From positions 310,001-374,000 of the forward strand of contig VTFK01000324.1 of assembly GCA_009617715.1 (NCBI GenBank): a DNA stretch of 64,000 nt, read 5' to 3'. How positions within the stretch are numbered: position 1 is the first letter of the stretch; every line of letters starts with the position of its first letter. Positions 49,237 through 59,979 of this stretch are shown piece by piece. The DNA comes from Plectrocnemia conspersa. Lineage: Eukaryota; Arthropoda; Insecta; Trichoptera; Polycentropodidae. The translations under genes were made by a program, and so were the position numbers. The notes beneath the pieces are model-generated. The model did not search any database, was not told the origin of the DNA, and worked only from the letters and a program-made list of their open reading frames with translations.

Positions 49237-49550
49237 GGACGGAATAGCGTAGTCCGTAACGTCTCAGACTAGTAACTCTAAGTTTGCGGGTTCAAGTCCC
49301 GGCAATGGCACTTGAATTTTTATTTATAAAAAACATTCACTATTATTTTTAAAAAATCGCCTCAGCTCCAGAAACATCAATTGGTTATAAATTACACTAC
49401 ACATAATAATTTATAATTATTAATATAGATGTCACCGATTTTCAGACTTTCAATATGGTGATTAATATTTGTAGGTATTCATTATATCTGTTTATACCCG
49501 TTGTAACGCATTAGGTCCGTCAGGTTACAACAAAAGATTTAAATTAAAAA
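49237..49550 (+). repeat. tRNA-derived SINE with LINE-like 3' hairpin
   Basis: The 5' end contains a pol III A box (tagcgtagtccg, 49245-49256) and B box (ggttcaagtcc, 49289-49299) 33 nt apart, as in a tRNA. The acceptor ends (ggacgga and caatggc) do not pair, so it is not a functional tRNA. A ~110-bp AT-rich body follows, then a block shared with 48290-48440. The tail has an 8-bp perfect hairpin (gttgtaac, 49500-49507; gttacaac, 49524-49531) with loop gcattaggtccgtcag, close to the loop of family Y LINE ends. Confidence 0.7.
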
Positions 49551-49954
49551 ATATATAATTCGTGATAAAAACATGTTTAAATTTATAGATGGTTATTTTT
49601 ATCGATAATGATTCTAAAAGAAGGAATAATTTGGTTATATTTTATAAATTAACGGAATAGTTAGATAGTTCTTAAATTAATCTATACTACAAAAAATATT
49701 TAAGGTTATGTTATAAGTGTCGTTCGAAAAAATATCGTTATTTATTTATATTATTTAGACATCTTAACATGCAGATTAGCACAAGGCATTAAACAATGAT
49801 AAATATTTGAAATAGTTATAGTTTTATCATTTATTTTGATCATTAATTAAAAAATGTAGGTATTCTTGATGATAATTTAATTTTTAAAAAAATATCCAGT
49901 TATTCTTACTATAAGTTAGGCGAAAGTATTTGAACCAAAAATATTTCAATCAAA

Positions 49955-50440
49955 AACTTTGTAATAGGGCGTCGAGAATGCTCGGCTTCGTTATGCGGAG
50001 CGCGTCACTTTAACAGTTTATTGCCGATTCCGTTAGTACGTAGCGTCGTCAGTTGCGATTTAAAATATTTTTTCAAGAGAGTGTATGAATCGAGTTCATG
50101 TTTGTATCCTAGTGACTTTTAGAATATGAATATAGTATATTGAATTAAATGAGGAGTGATGTCGACAATCTTTCAATGTTCGGCTTTTAACTATAGGCTA
50201 CCCTTGAGAGTAGCGATTGCATCTGTTTTTCTTCTACTTCGACCATAACTTCAGCGCTCGAAAACGCTCGCCTTTAATGAATCATACAGCTTTTCAACGA
50301 GCCTTTCAGTGACAAAGAGCATCTTTGTCACTTTTTTTAAGAGGCATAAGTTTATTTTTTTAGTTTGTATTACATCTATAATTACGCATTGCAGAAACCT
50401 GTCATGATGGACAGATTATTATTAAAAAATAAAATTACTT
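49955..50440 (+). pseudogene. LINE family Y ORF2 C-terminal fragment
   Basis: The frame from 49965 reads KLCNRASRMLGFVMRSAS, the RT connection region (RxLGFxMR). It is followed by decayed LVRSVxS-type sequence (50030-50060). A later block from 50251 (TSALENAR, QLFNEP) matches the C-terminus of the copy at 22016-22290. A worn hairpin-like end (gcattgcagaaacctgtcat) lies at 50386-50405 with an A-rich tail. Stops are frequent. Confidence 0.6.
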
Positions 50441-52199
50441 TTATACTACATTTTAATCATGTGATAATCTTATGTAATAATAATTAATACTTTTTAGATA
50501 AGCTTAAAATAGTGCGAATTTTAAAAATAATTAAAAATGGAACGTTTCACTCAAATTTAATATATGATAAGTTATGATAATTAAACGACGCCGTAAAGCA
50601 CACAAAAGCTGAAAGTCTCAAAGTTTAATGTGTTCCATCTACTGTTTGGGTGTGAGGTACATTCCCTCTATACTCATTGTGTTCTATTCATTTAAGTTAT
50701 AGATAGTTGTAGAAGTTTGTGCAAAAGGCGAAAATGTTTTAAAAGAGTCTGTAGTATACAAACATATGTGTGTATAAATCTCGTTACATATATATTTTAT
50801 AGTCGTTTGTACTAAATAAATTACCTTTCAGACGTAGAACTAACTATTATTACTTTTATATACACGACTTTGAAACGTATTTTCCAACATGACGAAAGCG
50901 AAATTTACATTCAAAACTATATAGAAACTAAGTTTTGCGAAGGCAAAGTTGCAACATAGAACAAATTGATTTATGTAACCTGCACAAAAGTTTATATTAC
51001 ATTACACTTTTGACAAAGAAAGAGAATTCGCGTTAGTTAAAAAATGCATGCGTATTATTTTACATATTAATTATCACAAATTATGTAACACCTGTATTGT
51101 GTGAGACGGCACACACGACTCGGTAAACAGTTTGATGTAAGTTTCCTTCCTTAATACTTAACGTTGACAAGTAAATTAATGAACGGGGATATCAAGCGTG
51201 TTACTTGTAATATACGGTATAAGAGTGAGATGGTATGCGATCTTACAGGCAGGTGTAAATTTGTGGTCGTAAACTCGATATATTCATTCGCTTAATTACA
51301 GCTGAAAATTATTAGAACCTGTCTCAGCTGTTTCGTTTGAAAGTTAAGAAAACAAATGGTAGTACATAAGTCGCTTTACTTTAAATTGTTCCCTGGAAAT
51401 GTATTATAGAAAGATTCGCGACAGAGCGACGCAAAAAAGATAATTGAATTTTCTTCCCGCTTCGTTATACTAACGCAGATAGAGTTGTCTTATTTTCAAG
51501 ACAAGAATTCATATCCAAAACTAGCGTTATTTTATTTAGTAACAGAGTTTTATATTTGTTGGAATTAATAAATCAACATTTTGATGTCAATAAATTAATG
51601 CAGCTGCGGTATATTTGAGCTCATTATAAGTTAACTGCTTTGCAGACTTCAAGTCATCCATGCCGAGCAAATGTCCGGCCCGCGTGAGTACTTAAATTAT
51701 GTATATTTTATGCTCTCTGCTATTATTTATTATTAATATAAATCTAACCATTAAGAATTTGACAGTTTTTTGATACGTCATAATGTATCTTTATACAAAA
51801 TAGTTTCATACATACGAATGGCAGTGACAAAGTCTCTCCATTCAAGTCAATATTGCCTACCTGATTAACCGTTATCATGTTTTTTCTTTAGTTAAGAAAC
51901 TCCAGTTCTCAAACAGTCTTGTTAGCTTTTTATTGAAAAACTTAGTGGTTTTCGTCAGTTTGTGAGCTGTGCTTCAATCATTCTCGAGTACCGCGTGAGT
52001 TCAATTTAGACCTCCTGCTTTTTATTTTTTCATCTATGACGTACAGCAATTTCTATCTCAATAATAATATATATATACAATCCTGATGATCAAAAAAGCT
52101 TTTCAGATAAATCATACAAATGCGAATTCACTGTCTTTTTTTATCGTTTAAGTAGTAGTGTTTTACTAAATATGCTTTTATTGAATATTTCAAACAGAG
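50441..52199. other. Intergenic DNA, no gene
   Basis: AT-rich and featureless to 52199, with no ORF above 60 codons, no repeat ends and no RNA genes recognised. Confidence 0.5.
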
Positions 52200-52650
52200 A
52201 TTTTGTATGCGCATTGCCAAGTTTGCAATAAGGTGTCAAATATGCTCGACTTTCTCATGCGGAGCGCGTGTCACTTTATGCAACATTTCATTGGCGACTT
52301 ACATTTTATACGATACGTTAATTCGTAGCGTCCGCGAATATGTCTTTATATTCTTAATCACAGTGAAGCGAAGTACTCCATGTTTTTAGATAAAATGCAG
52401 ATAAATTTGTATTCTAGTGTTTTTTTCTTTTTGGAACGTTGATAAGTATCAAATAAATTTATTTACATCCTAGTGAATTTTTGCTTGTAACGTTGAGATT
52501 TGAAGCGTATATTGAATCAAACACATTTTTGTGATTTTTTCTGCGGGTTGTCAAGTATCCTAGAATGTCGCGATTGCGTCCCTTATTCTTCCCTATTGCA
52601 ACAATCAACAATGCAACAATTTACTAATGGCGTACAGGATTTAACAATCG
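52200..52650 (+). pseudogene. LINE family Y ORF2 fragment
   Basis: VSNMLDFLMRSACHFMQHFI (52235-52295) aligns with the RMLGFVMRSAS block at 49955-50440, also at nucleotide level (tgcggagcgcgt). A second piece near 52548-52600 (agaatgtcgcgattgcgtcc) corresponds to the region before TSALENA in the other copies. It is heavily decayed and no hairpin end is visible; repeat R copy 3 follows. Confidence 0.5.
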
Positions 52651-52669
52651 GCGTTTATAACTATCAGTT

Positions 52670-52790
52670 AAATACCACCATTTTTTTTTACATGTGGTAT
52701 ACAATTTTACTAGCAACTGTCAGATAAATGATATTTTCGCTAGTAGAAATATAATATATATATTTCAGTAAAAATATATTAAAATAACTA
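52670..52790 (-). repeat. Repeat family R copy 3 (inverted)
   Basis: acaattttactagcaactgt followed by gataaatgatattttcgctag matches the complement of repeat R at 30955-31010. More taga(a)atataat and cagtaaaaatata units follow. Confidence 0.5.
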
Positions 52791-54912
52791 TACGCACATC
52801 AATTCTATATTTCAAAAATATGAGACTACATAGTTCATTGGGACGAAACAACCGCTCTTTATTACATTGAAATTTTGTAGAGCATTTTTGGCGCTCGTAT
52901 GAAAATCGTAGGAATTTTCCAGGTCTCCCAACTTTCCAGAGAAACCCCCTTTTATGGCGGTTAGCGCCGGCCGCCAGAGACAAATACTTGCAGAATACTT
53001 TGACTGTCGCAGTCGTTCATTGCGATACATTAATCAATTTTTGCGTGTAGCCGAACAATTTATGAAAATTCCTCGCCAGCTATATGCACGACGGAGCAAA
53101 TTAGAATATTTCGATTTTCACCCCGGGAACTGGGGTGGGGATTACGTGTAAAAGTTAGAAGTTGAACGGGGAGAAGAGAATACACCCCACGGAGTTGGGC
53201 GTTGCGGCGAAGTAATAATAACATGGGTGTAATTCTGCGAATTCTAAAGATGTTAATTTATATCCCAGGCGAGAGGTGAACTCGAGTTTGGCAAAGGTCT
53301 TCTGGGAAGGGCTGTAACGTCATGAGGTCATTGATACCTATTTTATTTTGACTCAGCAATGAAGGTATTCGAAAAACACCCAATGTTTCGCTTTAATCCT
53401 GTGCGATAACGCGCGAGCGATTGACCTCGCTCAAACGGTCGGGAACGGGTTCCGATGTACACCGCTGAATCAATAACTTATTTAAAATATTACTATACAT
53501 ATACATATATTCTGTTTGAGTATCTGCGTTTTCTATTTATATATATGTTTTTGATATGATATAAAGTGTCTAGCTATCAACAGTTTCGATACTTTGTATT
53601 ATTAAGGGTATGGGAATGCCCATTTATCTGACATGGACCGCAAGGTGAGGTAGTAAAGACTGCTTTAAATATTCACAAAAGTATAGAGAGAAGGATAGAC
53701 GTTCTTTCGTTTTCCGGTTGCTACCCATCAGACAGTCAGTCGTATATCTTCGTGTAGCATTTTTCCAATGAAAGGCAGGAAGGGTAAGTCCATTCAAAAG
53801 AAGCAATTCTAGTGCGACCTCGTCTCAAACCAAAGAATGGGCCGACCTAATAACCAACAAAGGCGCTTTGTTTCCGGCCTAATAAATTGTATCAGAAATC
53901 GTCTGGGGAGCATTCGGAAAGTTAGCAATAAAGAGTTTTGTGTGCGATTTTTTCAGATTAGTTCTAAATCCCTTTTGATTGATTTTATACGTCAAAGAAG
54001 TATTAATATTAATATTAATATTGTATTAATTCAGACAGATATTGTCCAATATAACTTTTTATCATTAGACTATCTTTGATAGTTTAATTTAAACCGCTCT
54101 TTTCTTTTCAACCTTCTCACACGTCTCACTAGATTTACGACTTCAGAGTTCTAGTGCTGGAATAATCTAGATTTATTCCTTACTTAAATATTTTGTGTTG
54201 CAATATTTATGTCTCGAGTCTGCAGTACATGTGTGCTCCAACTATTTGCTGCAGTACTAGAGTTTTGAAATGACCATTGATTTGAAAGATTTGACCAGCA
54301 GTACAGCCCCAAAGCTAAATTCCATAAATACATGTAGATTTTAAAATTTCTTCATATAACAGTAGCTTGTTGTAGGTAGACTGTTTGGATCTCGAGCCAA
54401 TCAACCAGTAGGTACATAAATTTTCTCATTTAATCGGAGCTTTAAATCCTTGAAGTTCTTGCTATATATATATATTATATTTATTGAAAATATTTTCCTT
54501 TTTATTCGTAAAATTTATGTGTTAGAACTTCCCTTCGTTGTGCCTAATACACCAATGCTTAATACAATTGCTGTTTAGGGTTACTTTGCTTTGAAGTTTG
54601 ACAGTGGTTGCTATTATCACGATATTATCAGAGAAATGCTGCACAGGATTTTGATTTAGTCACTTTTTGTATGATGTACTAAAGAGTCAAAAATCATTTT
54701 CTCATTCTTTGATTTCTTTAAATCAGGCTTAACATTAAAATAATAACCCTTAAATATTTATAGAATTTGCCAAATCACAACTGTAATATACTTCTTACAT
54801 GTAGAAAAATAAGTTAATTTACAATTTTGTAGTTGATTTTTCCACATTTGAAATTTTAACTTAAATGATTTAATATAGTTAAAGATAAATGTGACAACTA
54901 TGTTTTGACTGT
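52791..54912. other. Intergenic DNA with GC island 52840-53480
   Basis: The island includes ORFs on both strands (52765-53151) without recognised domains. A 60-codon frame at 53624-53806 and an 80-codon frame at 53837-54079 are also unrecognised. Confidence 0.4.
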
Positions 54913-56318
54913 TTATTTTATTTTATTTTATTTTATTAATTTATTAAGCTTAATAGCTAATCTTTACATCTAACAAATTTAGTAAACATAAAAATATATA
55001 AAAAATACATAACAGAAAGAAAAAATAAAAATATACAATAATAAAGACTTAATATTATAATTTATTTCTATATGTACGAAGGTGTTTTTTTATTCCATTT
55101 ATGAAACCCGTTATATTTTTTTGCTGTTGGAGTTTCTCTTGGAAGACTATTATATAAATCAAAACCTCCGTACATAATTCCCTAGCCGTACTCGTTTTCT
55201 TATACTTAATTATCTTTAAATTTTCTCTATTTCTAGTATAATATTTATGTACATCTTTATTTCTTATTAAATACTTATTAAAATATTCTGGTAACATATT
55301 ATTTTCTAACTTATATATAAATACTAAAACATTCATACTCAATATTTCTTGAACATTCAACCATTCTAATCTATCAATCATACTTTTTACAATTAGTTAA
55401 TCTATTTTTTATTTAAGATTACTCTCATTGCCCTATTTTGTAATTTTGCAACATTTTGTTTGTCTAATTTATTTAACATATTTAATAGTGTTGCACAATA
55501 ATTAAATTGGGGCAATATTATACTATTGTAAATTATTTTTTTTGTATTTATACTTAATATATTTCTTAATCTAGATAATAAACCTATTTTTCTACTAATT
55601 TTTTTTAATATGTAATTACAATGTTCTTTAAAATTTAATTTTGTATCAACAATTACTCCTAAATATTTTATATTATCCACTATTTCTATACTAGAGTTAT
55701 TTATTTCTATTATTTTGGTACTATTATCTAACACATTTTTTATAATTAATAAACATACATTTAGTTTTATTCTCATTTAATTTAAGTACATTATTCTTTA
55801 ACCATATTTCTAATATACTTAATTCATTATTTAAATTATTTACAATTTCTTTAATGTTATCACCTATGCAATACATTAATGTGTCATCCGCAAATAGATG
55901 AATTTTACATTTTTTCACGTTATTAACTATATCAATAATATACAAAACAAATAATAATGGTCCCAATTTAGACCCTTGTGGTACTCCATAAGACACTAAT
56001 TTCTCTTCAGAATATACATTATTTATATTAACTTTTTGTTTTCTTTTATATAAGTAATTATTAAACCATCTTAAAACTATATCACTTATATCTATACTCT
56101 CCAATTTCTTTAACATTATTTTTCTGTCTATTGTTTCGAAGGCTCTCTTGAAATCCAAGAAAACTGCTCCAATGATTTTGTGTGTATCCTTAGCCAACAG
56201 CCAATCATTTATCACTACTTGTAATGCAGTTTCAGTGGATTGCTTTTCTCTGAATCCCGATTGTTGTTCACATATTATGTTTTGAGAAGTAATAAATTCC
56301 TTTAATTGTTTGATTACT
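54913..56318 (-). mobile_element. LINE family X, copy 2 (5'-truncated)
   Basis: On the minus strand the copy runs from RT motif 1 (56318) to a (taaaa)n 3' tail (complement of ttttattttattttatttta, 54913-54945). It matches copy 1 at 12720-13980 closely and then stops abruptly. It retains a longer 3' untranslated region than copy 1. A target duplication was not clearly identified. Confidence 0.85.
55055..56318 (-). pseudogene. LINE family X reverse transcriptase, copy 2
   Basis: Read from 56318 down: QSGFREK-type sequence, INDWLLAKDTHKIIGAVFLD and FKRAFETIDRKIM (RT motifs 2-3), YGVPQGSKLGPLLFVLYIID, and the catalytic FADDTLMYC at about 55900-55875. After a frame change at the T-run 55736-55741 the next frame (55402-55776) has NIKYLGVIVDTKLNFKEH and YNSIILPQFNYCATL. 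After another change the last piece (55055-55381) holds WLNVQEILSMNVLVFIYKLE and NKYLIRNKDVHKYYTRN. This is better preserved than copy 1. The YADD box is FADD, common in insect LINEs. Inactive because of the frame changes and missing 5' end. Confidence 0.88.
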
Positions 56319-59300
56319 AAATGATGATTAAATTAATGACCAACTTGATTTTTTTTTAGTGAAGGCCTAATCATGCTTTTAGTTTATATATTTAAGTTGT
56401 TTTACTGACTCTTTCATTCCTAAAAGTGTTTTGATTTCAATGTGAAATTATCCAAATCGTATCGAAATTTTATGACAGGAGAACAACGTATTTTTTATAA
56501 TAAATTAAATCCTCGTATCCACTTTCGATTTCTGAGAATAATGTAGAAAACCCCTTAGTTATTTAATTCTCAAGAATGCACTAGTTTTGATAAAGAAACA
56601 TTATATTATCTTGAAAGCTCGTAAACATTCTTAAAAATATCGCCGTCTGTGGTAAAATCATTAAAGCAGTTTAATCGCAAACAGCAATAAATACAACATC
56701 TTATCCCATTTCAGTAATATCTGTAATTTTGTCAACTGCACTTGAAAAAGTCAGATAGTTTCAGATGACTTTTCGAACTTGATTCGACCCTGTAAAAGCT
56801 GGTAAAAGTACATAAATTACTACATATATGTATAGATAAATGTAGATGCCGCTATTAAACGGTGGAATTAAAATCGATGGTTGTCGATTTGTATTATTGT
56901 CAGCTGTAATCTGTTCTTGTGATGCTGCTGGACGACTCTCATATTCTGGTTTGTGACTCTGTGGCGTATCTCATAGCGTCTCTGCTTCTGTGAATAAGTG
57001 TCACGTTTTTAATTGCGCTCTAGCGATTCCCAGATGATTCCCAGATCTTTGCGAGTCAATTGCAACACTACTTCGACACACGCAACTAATGTATTGCCTT
57101 AAAAATACACGGTCCAGATTATCATTCTAGGGTAAAAGAACAACAGTAAAATGTATTGTCTAGATATCACACGTCCTTTCTGAAGCCAGAACAGTTTTTT
57201 CGGTGGTACTTATGGGTTAATTATGTCACAGGACGGATATCAGGTGGGTCATGCAGTATTTTTAATTATTAATGTAAAAATTTAGTCACGTGATCTCTCT
57301 TCCATTATTATAAAAAATACGTTTGTGTTCGAAATGGAAAGACACCTCCGATAGCGAACTTGCTTCTCAATTTTTGTCAGAAGTGGTATTTTATATATAG
57401 AATAATAATACGTAGATAATAAAATTTAATGTTAAATCTGTCGTTAAAATCAAATGAAGCACGAAAAAATCCGATTGAAATCTATACGATATGAACGTAA
57501 ATTGGAAATTGTACGTAAATGCTAAAAAACGTATATGGCATAATTATGCGTATCATTATACAATCGTACAGGTACCATATTTGACATTTGTTATGAATGC
57601 AGGGGATACAAATTAATATATATCAATACTAATTATTATTTTAAATTAAATAATTTACAAATTTTAATGTTGTATTTTTATGGAGCTGATTAATGATTGA
57701 AAGTTATATAACATTTTAATGTTACGTCAACTGTCTTTAAAAATACTAATATTAGCAAACTTCGAGCCAAAGTTTCCTCGCAATCGACATCTAATAGAAA
57801 CGTGTTGTCGGGAGATAACGTTTGTATTGTTTGGCCGTCGATCGGTGCGCGACTGTTTGCGAATTGTGTAGGAGATAATTTAAAAAGTTTGCCTTTGCCG
57901 GTGAAAATTCGCCATGGTAAATTTCCGAGTCACAAACAGTCGTAAAGTTGGTTTAACTCGACGAGAAGGCATTCCAGCTGCTGTGGAAATGGAAATTTCC
58001 CAAAGGCTGTGCTGTTGCTGCATAGAAAACGATATCTGAATTGGGAAGCGGCGCCTGTTATTGAACACAATTTATCAGCGAATATATTTTGAATATATAC
58101 ATTCATATTGTAGTATCATACATACACATATATGTATATTTTTTTATAAATTAAAATTATTGACAATTATAATTGAAATAATCTTGCGCATCATTTTCAT
58201 GAGCAATAACAACAAAAAATCTCATATTTGCCGTTGAAAATACATGTACATTACGCTGTGTAAACTGAAATAAAAATTGTGTAAACAAACAAGAACCTTT
58301 GCACGAAATGATTTGAATGAAACCGAGGTTATGTTAGCACAGGTTAATTAATTAAAAACACATCAGTGTTTACAATGAAAAATATTTGTTTCCCATTGCA
58401 TAGTTTTAATTTTTAATACGTTTCAAATATTTTTTTTATATAATATATTTATGAAAACGCAACTTTAATAAATAATATTATCTTGGATATATTGCCAAAA
58501 AGCATCAAGTTGTTGAGACCTGTTGTATGTTTCTTTAGATACATCCCGTCTTTGGGCCCAAGCCAAAATAGTTTATCATTAGTGTTAATAACAATGAACT
58601 TCACTTTATCTTTTGACGTATATTTTTTTTTTTTGTTAAAGTGCGTGCTATATAATTACCATTTAGACCTGTTGACAACTCACTTGTATTATACATAACA
58701 ATATTTCTTATATTAAATTATCAACTTGATAATTAATCGCATAACACAAAAAAATAGCATTGTGACATTTGATTTCTTAATACTTTTTATTTTTAACATT
58801 TAGTCGGTTTAAATATCATATATATTCGTGTCAAACATTAGTGTACTATATAAATCAGTTCATTACATAGAAGCTTTTTATTTAAATTAAAAAATCGTTA
58901 TTTTCTATGGTACTTAATTTTGGCAACCCTGATGTCCCAGACAGGGTATTCTTATTCACGAGCTCAACTATCAAAAGTTTACGGTTTGTGCAGTCCACCG
59001 GGTGCGCATAATGGACAGTTCGAGACTTTTAATTAAAATTAAACTGCACTCGGGGTACAAAGAGCCAGGCACTCTCCTCAAAGGCTAAGAAGTTATGGCG
59101 GAAAGGGTAGAAGATTGCGCTAATTATCAATGTGCTGAACGATCAAATTCTGAAACAGTGACGTCACATCTGAATTTATTGGAGACGATCGTTAGCGTTC
59201 GTGTTTTATTCGTCATCCATTACGGTAACAAGGCGTTGACAAGACGTTTTCAGACGTTTACACTAACGAGCTCTAATGCTCCATGAATAGAATTATCGAT

Positions 59301-59489
59301 GTGAGCCCTAAAACGATGCCTTTCAATATTGTATTATAAATAAACGGCGGTACAAAGGCGTGAATAAACATGAAAAACAGTGTTCTGCTTTTTGAATTGA
59401 TAGTAAAATAGTAAAGAAACTATTTATGGATGGTTTAGTCGATGTTGATTATGGTTTAATTCTTAAATGTCAGCACATTTAATTGTATG
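56319..59489. other. Intergenic DNA with GC island 57770-58070
   Basis: Contains the repeat partner at 56842-56935. The island at 57770-58070 carries an unrecognised 62-codon minus-strand frame (57880-58068). Other short frames (58483-58698, 59095-59286) are not supported. Confidence 0.4.
56842..56935 (+). repeat. Dispersed repeat fragment, partner at 17850-17965
   Basis: Shares gtagatg and ttgtattattgtcagctgta with 17850-17965 at the same spacing. Confidence 0.5.
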
Positions 59490-59640
59490 TATATGTTACA
59501 GTGGAAGTGTATCACCAGTAAAGTTATATTTTCACTTACATTTTAGTGAAATCATATCTTGCGAAATTTTAATTTGCTGTTCAAACAAATCTAACCTAAG
59601 AGAATTAGCTATACACAACTTGACCTAATTAAAATTCTAA
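59490..59640 (+). repeat. Repeat family R copy 2
   Basis: Contains caccagtaaagttatatttt, tagtgaaatcatat, aatttgctgttcaaac and acttgacctaat in the same order as copy 1 (30930-31300). Confidence 0.6.
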
Positions 59641-59979
59641 AAATAGTTATAGTATTAAAACTTTTTTGGATAATTTATTTTGGATAGATTTTTATCAGCT
59701 TAATTTATTTTAAATAGTATAGTATTTGGCGAATGATGTGACGTGACAATTCTGTGAATCTCATTTGTAAATTTATGTTTAACTTATTGCTAAGAATATT
59801 TTCTAACTTCTAATTTGATATTCAATCAAAATCATATTAAAAAAAATGGGTAATTAAATGTAAGTTCACGTATATCTATTTGTTTAAATGTGTTTTTGTT
59901 AAAAGCTGTAAAATAGATGGTAGAAAAAAATAAAAACTCACTGTTTCACGCTTTACTATAACTTAATGAACAATTTATT

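Noticed and set aside
49237..49312. Functional tRNA gene
   Set aside because: A and B boxes are present but the acceptor stem does not pair and no clean anticodon stem forms; it fits a SINE head.
54860..54912. Target duplication for LINE X copy 2 (aaatgat on both sides)
   Set aside because: The candidate left copy lies about 50 bp from the (taaaa)n tail and the match is only 7 bp in AT-rich DNA.
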